A stretch of 17,341 bases of DNA from contig DASQAZ010000030.1 of the NCBI GenBank assembly GCA_035635475.1, positions 1 through 17,341 on the forward strand, written 5' to 3'. Below are positions 4,697 through 12,868 of the stretch, one piece after another. Source of the stretch: VBOC01 sp035635475. GTDB taxonomy: Bacteria > Bacteroidota > Ignavibacteria > UBA10030 > SZUA-254. The notes beneath the pieces were generated by a model. It was given only the letters and a program-made list of their open reading frames with translations. It was not told the DNA's origin and searched no databases. Numbering within the stretch: position 1 is the first letter of the stretch; every line of letters begins with the position of its first letter. Made by a program: the position numbers and the translations under genes.

Positions 4697-6949
4697 GATC
4701 CTTTTGCCAAGGATGTATCGGAAACGCAGCAATGGTTCTGCAGCCCCCGATTTAAAGGTATCACACGCCTCTACACGGCGCGGCAGGTGGTAGAACAGCG
4801 CGGAGCGATTCGAACCGAGTATCCGATTGCACGGGATGCGGCCGAGGGCTTTTATAATCGATTGAGAGAATTGTTCTCCAGCCGCGAGCAGATCACGACC
4901 TTTGGTCCCTATTCGCCCGGGCACGCGGTCGCGATTAAGCGGATGGGAATCGAGGGCATTTATCTGGGAGGATGGGCAACGTCCGCCAAAGGATCGATCA
5001 CGGAAGATCCCGGCCCCGATTTGGCAAGCTACCCACTGAGCCAGGTTCCGGATGAAGCATCGACACTTGTCCGGGCGTTACTGGCTGCGGATAAGAATCA
5101 GGAGTTTGCAAGGGCCAGAATGACCGCAGAAGAACGCACAGCCAATCCGAGTATCGATTACCGGCCCTTTATCATCGCGGACGCCGATACCGGTCATGGG
5201 GGCGAGGCCCATGTCCGAAATCTTATCCGGAGGTTTGTCGAGATCGGAGTACCGGGATACCACATCGAAGACCAGAAGCCCGGGGTTAAGAAATGCGGCC
5301 ATCAGGCCGGAAAGGTTCTGGTCCCTCAGGATGAACAGATAAAGCGACTCAATTCCGCCCGGTTTCAACTTGATATCATGAAGGTTCCGGGAATTATCGT
5401 CGCCCGCACCGATGCCGAAGCGGCAACCTATCTGGATGGACGAGGAGATGAGCGGGACCACCCGTTCATCCTCGGTGCGACGAACGTCCATATGCCGAGC
5501 TATAAGGTTGCGTCCCTGGCCATTTTTAAAATGTTCAATCAGAAAGGAATAGACGAAATAACGGGCCATCTCCTGTACAGGATCTCCGACAGAGATTACG
5601 AGGTGGCGTTCGCGTGGCTTGAGCACGCCGGCCTTCTTTCGTATATCAATGAAAAGATTGAAAGCCTCAAAAAGAGCAAAGGATCGGTTGTCGAGAAGAC
5701 GCTGGACGATGTCACGACGAAGTTTGTTGATGTGTGGCAGATGGAAGCGGCTCTCAAGACGTACGGGCAGGCGGTCGCGGACGTCATGAAATTTCACATC
5801 GATGAGGGCGCAGGCTTTGATTTGACGGTTGATGAATGGCGCCATTTTTCGAAGATAGTTTCGTTTCGTGAGGCGAGCGAAAAGGCCAGATCGATGGGCA
5901 TCAACATCACCTGGGATTGCGATTTATCCAAGACGCCCGAGGGTTATTACCAGATCCAGGGCGGAATCGACTATGCGATTGAAAAATCTCTGGCAGCGGC
6001 GCAGTATGCCGACATCCTCTGGATGGAAACCAAGACGGCTGTTCTGGCGGAAGCGAAAAAATTCGCCGACGGAATCCATGCTCAGTACCCGGACAAAATG
6101 CTGGCCTACAATCTGTCTCCTTCGTTTAATTGGGACACGACCGGGATGACGGATGCGCAAATGCGGGACTTTCCTCAAGAGTTAGGAAAGCTCGGGTTCG
6201 TTTTTAACTTCATCACCTACGGGGGTCACCAAATCGACGGCGTGGCTGCCGAAGAATTCGCCACGGCGCTGCAAGAGGACGGGATGCTCGCGCTTGCCCG
6301 TTTGCAGAGGAAGCTCAGGCTCGTCAATTCTCCCTACAAGACGCCCCAAACCTATGTCGGGGGGCCCCGTTCGGACGCGGCGCTCATGGCTTCCACAGGA
6401 GGCACCGCTACGACCAAGGCGATGGGGAAGGGTTCCACGCAATTTCAACATCTGGTGCAGACCGAGGTTCCCCCCAAAGTGCTCGAGGAGTGGCTGACGT
6501 TGTGGTCTAAAGAACACGGATTTCCCGGTTCTCTGCGCGTTTCACTCCGACCGCACACCGCGGGTTCGGAGCTGCTTGCATTAAAGATCCTCGACGGAGG
6601 GAATGCAGTCATAGCCGACGCCATCTTTACGTCGAATCAGGATCGGAGGAATCGAAACTTTCTCTCCATCAGAGACCAGCACACGTTCAAGAAGGAATTC
6701 CGCCAAAAAAGGCTCATGACGCTGATCCATTTGTTCCTGATTCACCGTTACAAGTCGGTCTCGATCCATTACGTCAGTCCGACCGAGGACAACCTCAAGC
6801 AGACGCAAGGAATGAAGGCGTTGGGGATTTATGACGACGTCAATACAGAGGTCGGTGATGTGATTGTGGCGCGAGTAAATTCGAAACATGTGAAGGCGCT
6901 CATCAATCCGAACGGAAAGGAACTGAAAAAACTGATTGCCAAGCGGTAG
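4673..6949 (+). CDS. aceA: Isocitrate lyase, long ICL2-type
   Basis: It cleaves isocitrate to succinate and glyoxylate, the entry step of the glyoxylate shunt, and feeds the upstream malate synthase. The signature KKCGH is at residues 206-210 with catalytic Cys208 (counted from 4673). IADADTGHGG provides the metal-binding Asp region, YLGGWATSA the N-terminal barrel signature, and MLAYNLSPSFNWDTTGM the later active-site segment. At 758 residues it is far longer than the usual 430-550 and matches the size of mycobacterial ICL2, whose C-terminal domain is known to bind acetyl-CoA and activate the enzyme. The last 90 or so residues (SIHYVSPTEDNLKQTQGMK onward) are probably that domain. The start could be ATG 4673 or ATG 4694; both have GGAGG five bases upstream. 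A more upstream TTG (4661) is less likely. Confidence 0.95.
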   Translation: MTSPEVRMDPFAKDVSETQQWFCSPRFKGITRLYTARQVVEQRGAIRTEYPIARDAAEGFYNRLRELFSSREQITTFGPYSPGHAVAIKRMGIEGIYLGGWATSAKGSITEDPGPDLASYPLSQVPDEASTLVRALLAADKNQEFARARMTAEERTANPSIDYRPFIIADADTGHGGEAHVRNLIRRFVEIGVPGYHIEDQKPGVKKCGHQAGKVLVPQDEQIKRLNSARFQLDIMKVPGIIVARTDAEAATYLDGRGDERDHPFILGATNVHMPSYKVASLAIFKMFNQKGIDEITGHLLYRISDRDYEVAFAWLEHAGLLSYINEKIESLKKSKGSVVEKTLDDVTTKFVDVWQMEAALKTYGQAVADVMKFHIDEGAGFDLTVDEWRHFSKIVSFREASEKARSMGINITWDCDLSKTPEGYYQIQGGIDYAIEKSLAAAQYADILWMETKTAVLAEAKKFADGIHAQYPDKMLAYNLSPSFNWDTTGMTDAQMRDFPQELGKLGFVFNFITYGGHQIDGVAAEEFATALQEDGMLALARLQRKLRLVNSPYKTPQTYVGGPRSDAALMASTGGTATTKAMGKGSTQFQHLVQTEVPPKVLEEWLTLWSKEHGFPGSLRVSLRPHTAGSELLALKILDGGNAVIADAIFTSNQDRRNRNFLSIRDQHTFKKEFRQKRLMTLIHLFLIHRYKSVSIHYVSPTEDNLKQTQGMKALGIYDDVNTEVGDVIVARVNSKHVKALINPNGKELKKLIAKR

Positions 6950-6970
6950 GGAGGTTACGCCCGAACGGAC

Positions 6971-7004
6971 AAAAAAAGCCCCGGATTGCCTCCACGCTCC
7001 GGGG
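6971..7004 (-). terminator. Intrinsic terminator of the pseudo-receiver/CbpM-like gene
   Basis: On the minus strand CCCCGGA and TCCGGGG (7004-6998 and 6985-6979) form a seven-pair GC-rich stem with a 12-base loop, followed after one base by seven U (6977-6971). This is a standard rho-independent terminator placed 38 bases after the stop of the minus-strand gene at 7043. It lies between convergent genes. Read in the plus direction the stem has no U-tract, so it may only weakly stop the isocitrate lyase transcript. Confidence 0.85.
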
Positions 7005-7042
7005 TCATCGAAGAGGAATTGTGAAAGACCGCCGGCCGATGA

Positions 7043-7852
7043 TCAGAGATCCGGCAAGAGGCCTGAGCTAGACGTTTGAGGCAACGGTCCACCCGGTCCC
7101 GGGCGAAAGCAGCCACCCTCCTCCAATCGTTCAACCCGATTCATCAGATCAACGATTATCCTTATCCCCGTCGTATTGACGCCGCACACCGAGTCCAAGT
7201 GATAGATCAGCCGCAGGCGGCGAATTGCCCTGAGGTCGAAATAGTAGCCGCCACCCTCGGAGTCTACCGCAGGCGGGAGGAGTCCATTTTTGTGATAGAG
7301 GAGGATCGTTCGCCGCGGAACATGAACAATCTCTGCTGCCTCTTCTATAGGATAAAGCGCATCCGGGTCGGGCACCAAGAGCTGAATGGTCTCCGCCGGA
7401 AAATCATCGGCAATGTTCATCGTTCTCTCCGTAGTATTTTGGTTCATGTAAGCGCCTGCTTGAGCGTCTCTTCCCGCAGCCGGCATTGAATTGAAGTGAT
7501 GTTCTCCTGCACCTGTCGCGCCGTAATCCAATGCGCGGACAACTTCCCTCGGGTCGTACGTGTTAATGATGGCAATAGCCGGGCCGGGAATCCCAAGAAG
7601 CTGAAAGAGCTGAAAAAGGGGAGTCAATTGCTCGAGCTGTCCTGACTCGAAAAGGAGGAAGCTCAGGTCGGGTCTTAGCGCGGCCAGAGTCGCTGATAAT
7701 TCGTGGGATGCTTCGGGGAGATCGGATGAGTTAGGGACTTGTTCCTGAATCTGATACGAGAGTTCCGCCGTCCCTTGTAAAAGACCCCTCACCTGTTCGG
7801 CGATTCGGTTTTGTGGAGCTATGTCGAAGAGCAAAACCTTGAACGCATCCAT
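7043..7852 (-). CDS. Degenerate receiver domain fused to a MerR/CbpM-like domain
   Basis: Residues 1-117 look like a response-regulator receiver (VLLFDIAPQNRIAEQVRGLL, then LRPDLSFLLFES, then REVVRALDYGATGAGE). However, the phospho-acceptor position in PDLSFLL is not Asp, and the conserved Lys near the end is missing, so it should not be phosphorylated in the usual way. Residues about 166-245 (YPIEEAAEIVHVPRRTILLY, FDLRAIRRLRLIYHLDSVCG, INTTGIRI-like helix, VERLEEG) resemble CbpM chaperone modulators and MerR-type helix-turn-helix domains, which bind DnaJ-like proteins or DNA. The tail is Pro/Gly-rich. An internal ATG at 7420 (MNIADDF) has GGAGAG (7425-7430) four bases upstream and would give a separate 125-residue CbpM-like protein. 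It is convergent with isocitrate lyase; a link to it is not shown. Confidence 0.7.
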   Translation of the reverse strand: MDAFKVLLFDIAPQNRIAEQVRGLLQGTAELSYQIQEQVPNSSDLPEASHELSATLAALRPDLSFLLFESGQLEQLTPLFQLFQLLGIPGPAIAIINTYDPREVVRALDYGATGAGEHHFNSMPAAGRDAQAGAYMNQNTTERTMNIADDFPAETIQLLVPDPDALYPIEEAAEIVHVPRRTILLYHKNGLLPPAVDSEGGGYYFDLRAIRRLRLIYHLDSVCGVNTTGIRIIVDLMNRVERLEEGGCFRPGPGGPLPQTSSSGLLPDL

Positions 7853-8093
7853 CGTGGCCGCCTTTTTTTAGGGCAAGCATGCATTCTGTCATATCGAATG
7901 ACCTCGGACGGACGGCACACCGGGACGCTGCCTAGCCGCCCCATCTCCCCACCCCCGCGTTAGTGGAAGGAAACGTACCAATAAGTCTACAAAGGTCTCG
8001 CGCCAAAAGCAATAGCAGTCCCGAGGGGGTTTTTAGCTGCTCAAAAGTGGTCTTTTTGAGCAGTGACGGGGCCAATGTGTTGTCCCCCGAAAT
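7853..8093. other. Non-coding gap with a 10-bp hairpin after the kinase gene
   Basis: No gene is seen in these 241 bases. CTGCTCAAAA (8037-8046) pairs with TTTTGAGCAG (8054-8063) over a seven-base loop, 31 bases past the stop of the kinase gene at 8094. No U-tract follows on either strand, so it is a possible transcript-end structure and not a proven terminator. The leader of the minus-strand gene starting at 7852 occupies the left part, with an A-rich run and AAGGCGG before its ATG. Confidence 0.5.
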
Positions 8094-10598
8094 TCACGGC
8101 TTATCCGCAACCTCCACCTTCTTCTTCATTTCCTCGACCAAAAGTCTCAATTCTGCCATCATCTGTTTGAATTTCGTCTCATCCCGGAGTTTTTCCATCA
8201 TCGGATCTCTCAATGTGAACCGATAGTCCCGCCAACCGGCTTCGATCGACTTTGAGAGGAACGAGTATGCCTCTTCCTTTTCTCCCAGCGCAGCATGAAT
8301 CGAGGCGATGTCGTAGAAAGTGAGAGGATTCGCATTACCCTGTTTCACTTCTTCGCTACGGAGCGCGAGAGTTTCGTGGAACAGCCGATTTGATTCAGAG
8401 GGTTCCCCCAACTTCATGAGGGCGAAGCCCAATCCGGATGCGTTAGATCGAATCGTGAAGTCGGCAATTGTCACCGAGACGCGGTTGGCCTTTTCATAAT
8501 AGTCTTTGGCCTTCGGATAATCGCCTGCAAAGAGCTCTGCCGTTCCAGCCGCGTTAAGGCTCGCCACATTTCCGGGCTCGAGGGATAGTCCTTTCAGCGA
8601 AAGATCGATTGCCTTCCGATCGTCTCCCTGCTCGAGGTACATCTGGCTCAGTGCGACGCAGGGATAGATGAAATCAGGTTGTAAATCGAGCGCCTTCTGA
8701 ATCCATTGTTCTGCGCGGGCGTCGTCGGTCAAGCCCAGGTACACCCCACCAAGTAAGAGATTAGTAAAAGGTTCTACGGCGGAAACGGCATAATCCTTCT
8801 TTGCCCACCGGAGGGCTTCCGGCAGGTCTCCCATGTAGAGATTCATAAATGCACAATTCCCGACGGCGGGATGGTAGTTCGGATTAAGCGAGACCGATTT
8901 TTGATATACCTCAAGTGCCCGCCTCATATAACCCTTCGTTCCGTAGGAAAGGCCGAGAGCCTTGTATCCTTCCGCTGAATTCGGATCGCACGCAACGGCC
9001 TTCTCACTCGCTGCAATTCCGGAATCAGCCCAATTGAGCGGGTAGCCGAATTTAAGAGCTCGCTGGGCATAGCAGTCGCCCAGGCCGGCATACGCCAGAG
9101 CATAATTCGGATCCAGCTCCAGCGCCTTCTTGAACAGCTCAATTGCGTTGTCGTTGTCCTGTTTGTGGTATCGATAATAATACTCGCGGCCTTTGAGCTG
9201 ATACCCGTATGCATCGAGGCTGCCCGTCGGTTTCTTTTCGATCCGCTCCTTCTCGGATGGGGACAGCTTCGCCTGAAGGGCGGCAGCGATCTTCTGCGCG
9301 ACATCGCTTTGAATCTCAAACACGTCTTTCATGTCCCGGTCGTACGTGTCGGCCCAGATGTGTTCGTTTGTCCGGGTATCAATGAGCTGGCCGACGATCC
9401 TGATGTGGTTGTCCGCCCGGCGGACGCTCCCCTCGAGGATTGTTGCAACGCCGAGCTCCTTTCCGATATCCCGCAAGTCTTTGTCGCTGTTTTTATACCG
9501 TACAACCGACGTCCGCGCAATGACTTTAAGATCCGCGATTTTTGAAAGCTGCGTGATGATATCTTCGGTTATGCCGTCGCTGAAAAATTCATTCTCTTTG
9601 TCATCGTTGAAATTCTTAAAAGGTATCACCGCGATGGACTTCCGATCGACGGACTCGCTCCTGGTAGGAAGGAAAACGTAAAGGCCGGCAAGTACAATGG
9701 CGGCGGTGCAAGCCGCAACGACCCAACGCAAAGGGGATCGTTTTTGCACGACCGGAACGGGGCCTGAAAGGCTCTGCTGGATTGATTTCAGGTCGGAGAC
9801 AATCTCCTCCGCGTGACGGTACCGTTTCGACTTATCCTTTTCCAGGCAGCGCAGAATACAACTCTCGAGCGCATCCGGCGTGTCGGGCCGCAACGACTTT
9901 ATTGGCGTGGGGTTTTCATTGACGATCGAATAACTCAATGCCGCCTCATGCTCGCCCCGAAACGGAAGATGCCCCGTCGTCAATTCATACAAGACGACTC
10001 CATAGGAAAACAGATCCGATTGACTGTCCACCTCTTCGGCGCGAATCTGCTCGGGCGACATGTACGCCGCCGTTCCGATTGTGCTGCCGGCTTTTGTCAA
10101 TTGTTTGCCTTCACCGGCGAGCTTTGCCAGACCGAAGTCTGTAATCTTGATTTTGCCTTCCTTTGTCAGAATGACGTTATCAGTTTTCACGTCGCGATGA
10201 ACGATCCCCTCCCGATGCGCGTGGGCGAGTCCTTCGGCGATCTGTATCCCGAAGTCCACGACTTCCGAGAGTCGAAGTTCCTTGCCCGAGGTGCGGAGGT
10301 CCTTCAATCGGGATTTCAGCGTCCCGCTTGGGAGATATTCCAGGACGAGGTACTTCTGCCCATCGGCTTCGTCGACGTCATAGATCGTCGCGATATTCGG
10401 ATGGTTCAGCGCGGAAATAGCCCGCGCTTCCTGTTCGAAGCGGGCGATATCATCTTTCGAGCTTATGAGGCCTGCCGGGAGGAATTTCAGCGCGACGAGG
10501 CGGTTCAGCCGAAGATCCTGGGCTTTGTACACCACACCCATGCCTCCTTCGCCGAGCTTCTCGAGAATCTTATAATGTGAAATTGTCTGGCCGATCAC
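8094..10598 (-). CDS. Membrane Ser/Thr kinase with FlgO-like domain and TPRs
   Basis: This 834-residue protein has a complete Hanks kinase domain (about 1-275): GEGGMGVVY, Lys38 in VALKFLP, HRDVKTDN with Asp136, DFGLAK at 154-159 and the activation-loop end YMSPEQ. A single membrane helix (about 291-310, WVVAACTAAIVLAGLYVFLP) puts the rest outside the cytoplasm. Residues about 320-455 (SIAVIPFKNFNDDKENEFFS, TILEGSVRRADNHIRIVGQL, DTYDRDMKDVFEIQ) match the FlgO/TolB-N-like domain found in many kinase-TPR and cyclase-TPR proteins. TPR helices fill about 465-830. It should sense an extracytoplasmic partner and phosphorylate cytoplasmic targets; neither is known. It starts at GTG, whose GTGA overlaps the stop of the kinase gene upstream, so translation is coupled. 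Confidence 0.93.
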   Translation of the reverse strand: MIGQTISHYKILEKLGEGGMGVVYKAQDLRLNRLVALKFLPAGLISSKDDIARFEQEARAISALNHPNIATIYDVDEADGQKYLVLEYLPSGTLKSRLKDLRTSGKELRLSEVVDFGIQIAEGLAHAHREGIVHRDVKTDNVILTKEGKIKITDFGLAKLAGEGKQLTKAGSTIGTAAYMSPEQIRAEEVDSQSDLFSYGVVLYELTTGHLPFRGEHEAALSYSIVNENPTPIKSLRPDTPDALESCILRCLEKDKSKRYRHAEEIVSDLKSIQQSLSGPVPVVQKRSPLRWVVAACTAAIVLAGLYVFLPTRSESVDRKSIAVIPFKNFNDDKENEFFSDGITEDIITQLSKIADLKVIARTSVVRYKNSDKDLRDIGKELGVATILEGSVRRADNHIRIVGQLIDTRTNEHIWADTYDRDMKDVFEIQSDVAQKIAAALQAKLSPSEKERIEKKPTGSLDAYGYQLKGREYYYRYHKQDNDNAIELFKKALELDPNYALAYAGLGDCYAQRALKFGYPLNWADSGIAASEKAVACDPNSAEGYKALGLSYGTKGYMRRALEVYQKSVSLNPNYHPAVGNCAFMNLYMGDLPEALRWAKKDYAVSAVEPFTNLLLGGVYLGLTDDARAEQWIQKALDLQPDFIYPCVALSQMYLEQGDDRKAIDLSLKGLSLEPGNVASLNAAGTAELFAGDYPKAKDYYEKANRVSVTIADFTIRSNASGLGFALMKLGEPSESNRLFHETLALRSEEVKQGNANPLTFYDIASIHAALGEKEEAYSFLSKSIEAGWRDYRFTLRDPMMEKLRDETKFKQMMAELRLLVEEMKKKVEVADKP

Positions 10599-12706
10599 GA
10601 AGGTTTCATCCCTTGCAATAACTCCAGGAATCGAGAATCGCTGCGCAACGACTCTAAGTCTGAGTCGTGTTCAATCCATTCCTTACGAGCAAAGCCGAAC
10701 TTGAGCGCCTGGCGCAGACAGTCGATCGCTTTTTCGGATTTTCCAAGGAGCGCAAAGACGCACGCCGTATTATAGAAGATACCGGGGCTATCAGGTTCAA
10801 TTTCCAGCGCGCGATCAAGCCATTTTTCGCCCCTTTCGACCTGGCCCGATTGTAACAACGCGCTGCCCCCCAAGACATACGCGCGCGCATCATCCGGGTT
10901 CAGCTCAAGATGGCGTTCTACCTTCTGAATGGTCGCTGAAAGAGCATCCATGTATTTTTGTTTGTCGCCGAGGTCGCGATAGACGCCCGCGACAAGCGCC
11001 TGAGCCTGATACTCTTCCGGTCTAATCCGGATGGCTTCTTCAAACGACTTTGCCGCGCGCTCGGAATCGCCGCGCTCGAAATACATTCGTGCGGAATAGT
11101 AATGGACCTCAAACAGTCTCGGATTGAGGCTGATTGCTTTCTCGAACTCTCGTTCGGCTTCCTCATAGTTCTTCTTGAGGGAGAAAGCAAGGCCGAGAGA
11201 GGTGTGGGCCTCCGCCAGCTGAGGGTTGATCTCGATCGCTTTTCGGCTCGCCCTCTCCGCCTGGTTGAGATTCGCCTCAGTGCCTTCCCGAAACATGTAG
11301 CGGAACGCGTAACAATCCGCGAGACCGCAGTACGCAAGAGGGTATTGCGCATCGATTTCTGTCGCTCGAAGGAACATCTTGATCGGATCCCCATACTTGC
11401 CGCTGTGCAGATGAAAGAGCCTCCTGCCGCGGAGATAATACTCGTAGGCCTCTATGTCAGGCGTGGGAATAGTCCCCGGAGCCGGCTTTTCGTCTGTTAA
11501 AACCACTTTCAGGGCACGGACAATGTTCTCGGTGATTTCGTCCTGAATCTCAAAAACGTCCTTCATCTCGCGATCATATCTCTCTGACCAGAGGTGGTAG
11601 CCATCGGCGACATTGATGAGCTGCGCGGTAATGCGCAATCGGTTGCCGGACTTCCGAACGCTCCCTTCGAGCACGGCTTGCACATTGAGTTTCATTCCGA
11701 TTTCGCGAATGTCCACTTGCTTGCCCCTGAAAGCAAACGCGGACGTCCGCGCAGAAACCTGGAGTGTCCCAATCTTCGTGAGGGCATTGATAACCTCCTC
11801 AGCCAGCCCCTCACAGAGGTAGTCATGGTCCTTCTGCGGACTCATATCCTCAAATGCCAGCACGGCGATCGATACGACCGGCGATCCTTTCCTGGTCGCC
11901 GCCGGAGCATCGGCGTTTTTCAGTTCGGCCAGCAGCTCGCCCGCCGTTTGGTAGCGTTTTTCCGCATCCTTCTGCAGGAGCCGGCTGACGGCGCGGGTGA
12001 GAACCGCGGAGACATCCGCGCGGTATTTACCCAGAGATTCCGGCTCTTCATGGACGATCGAATACATGAGAGCCGCTTCGTGGTCTCCATGAAAAGGAAG
12101 CTTTCCAGTCAGCATCTCGAACATCACCACGCCGAATGAAAAGAGATCCGATCGGGCATCGACTTCTCCACCCTGGATTTGTTCGGGCGCCATGTATGCG
12201 AGGGTGCCGACTGTGGAGGACGTCCGGGTCAGTTTCAAGCTCCCCTTCAGCTTGGCGAGTCCGAAATCCATCACTTTGATCCGGCCATCGGGGGTGACCA
12301 TGATGTTATCCGCCTTCACATCACGATGGACGATACCCTTATTATGAGCAGCCTGGAGAGCTTCGGCGATCTGGGATGCGAAGGCAATAACGTCGCTGAG
12401 CTCCCGGACCGGACTTGTCTTGTGCAGAGTTCTTCCTTCCACATATTCCATGATGATGAATTGTTGACCGTTCGCTTCCTGAAGGTCGATCACCGAACAG
12501 ACATTTGGATGATTGAGCGCCGCTGCTGCTTTCGCCTCCTGGAGAAAACGCGCCTTTTCAGTGTGGTTTGCCGTGAGATGCTGGGGGAGAAACTTCAGCG
12601 CAACGAAACGATCAAGTTTGGTATCTCGGGCCTTATACACCACACCCATCCCGCCTTCACCGAGCTTCTCAAGAATCTTGTACTGCGATACGGTCTGACC
12701 GATCAT
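10595..12706 (-). CDS. Cytosolic Ser/Thr kinase with FlgO-like domain and TPRs
   Basis: This 703-residue paralogue of the gene downstream has the same order minus the membrane helix. The kinase domain (about 1-265) has GEGGMGVVY, Lys38, HRDVKADN with Asp129, DFGLAK (147-152) and YMAPEQ. A short linker (ADAPAATRKGSPVV) leads directly into the FlgO-like domain (about 279-405: SIAVLAFEDMSPQKDHDYL, AVLEGSVRKSGNRLRITAQL, ERYDREMKDVFEIQ), then TPRs from about 420 to 690. No hydrophobic segment long enough to span the membrane lies between kinase and sensor domains, so the whole protein is probably cytoplasmic. The ATG at 12706 has only GAGGA almost touching it, a weak site. Its TGA overlaps the GTG of the membrane paralogue (GTGA), which suggests a pair made together. 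Confidence 0.93.
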   Translation of the reverse strand: MIGQTVSQYKILEKLGEGGMGVVYKARDTKLDRFVALKFLPQHLTANHTEKARFLQEAKAAAALNHPNVCSVIDLQEANGQQFIIMEYVEGRTLHKTSPVRELSDVIAFASQIAEALQAAHNKGIVHRDVKADNIMVTPDGRIKVMDFGLAKLKGSLKLTRTSSTVGTLAYMAPEQIQGGEVDARSDLFSFGVVMFEMLTGKLPFHGDHEAALMYSIVHEEPESLGKYRADVSAVLTRAVSRLLQKDAEKRYQTAGELLAELKNADAPAATRKGSPVVSIAVLAFEDMSPQKDHDYLCEGLAEEVINALTKIGTLQVSARTSAFAFRGKQVDIREIGMKLNVQAVLEGSVRKSGNRLRITAQLINVADGYHLWSERYDREMKDVFEIQDEITENIVRALKVVLTDEKPAPGTIPTPDIEAYEYYLRGRRLFHLHSGKYGDPIKMFLRATEIDAQYPLAYCGLADCYAFRYMFREGTEANLNQAERASRKAIEINPQLAEAHTSLGLAFSLKKNYEEAEREFEKAISLNPRLFEVHYYSARMYFERGDSERAAKSFEEAIRIRPEEYQAQALVAGVYRDLGDKQKYMDALSATIQKVERHLELNPDDARAYVLGGSALLQSGQVERGEKWLDRALEIEPDSPGIFYNTACVFALLGKSEKAIDCLRQALKFGFARKEWIEHDSDLESLRSDSRFLELLQGMKPS

Positions 12707-12779
12707 TCCTCGTGCGATTCAATGGAGCGGAAGTGGTTGACTATCCTCGGGGGACAACCCTCCACAAGGTATGGAAAAT

Positions 12780-12791
12780 CCCCGCGAGGGG
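12780..12791. promoter_or_regulatory. CCCC-GCGA-GGGG palindrome in the gap before the kinase
   Basis: A short GC-rich hairpin lies about 74 bases upstream of the kinase ATG at 12706, in the 162-base gap after the glycosyltransferase. It resembles the GCCCCT-T-AGGGGC palindrome upstream of the kinase that starts at 212. It could be a shared operator or only a small terminator stem; no U-tract is adjacent. Nothing else is recognised in this gap. Confidence 0.25.
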
Positions 12792-12868
12792 CAACGTGAC
12801 GACACACCTGATAAAAAATGGTCTTGCAAATGAGTGAATCATCCTGCACGGTATGATCAGGGAATCTG

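Noticed and set aside
5078..5845. 255-codon open frame on the minus strand opposite isocitrate lyase
   Set aside because: It lies wholly inside a strongly recognised enzyme gene and its protein resembles no family; it is a shadow frame.
9813..10580. 255-codon open frame on the plus strand opposite the kinase domain
   Set aside because: It mirrors the conserved kinase codons and appears similarly opposite the other kinases (for example 12179-12799), which shows it is a by-product of their shared sequence.
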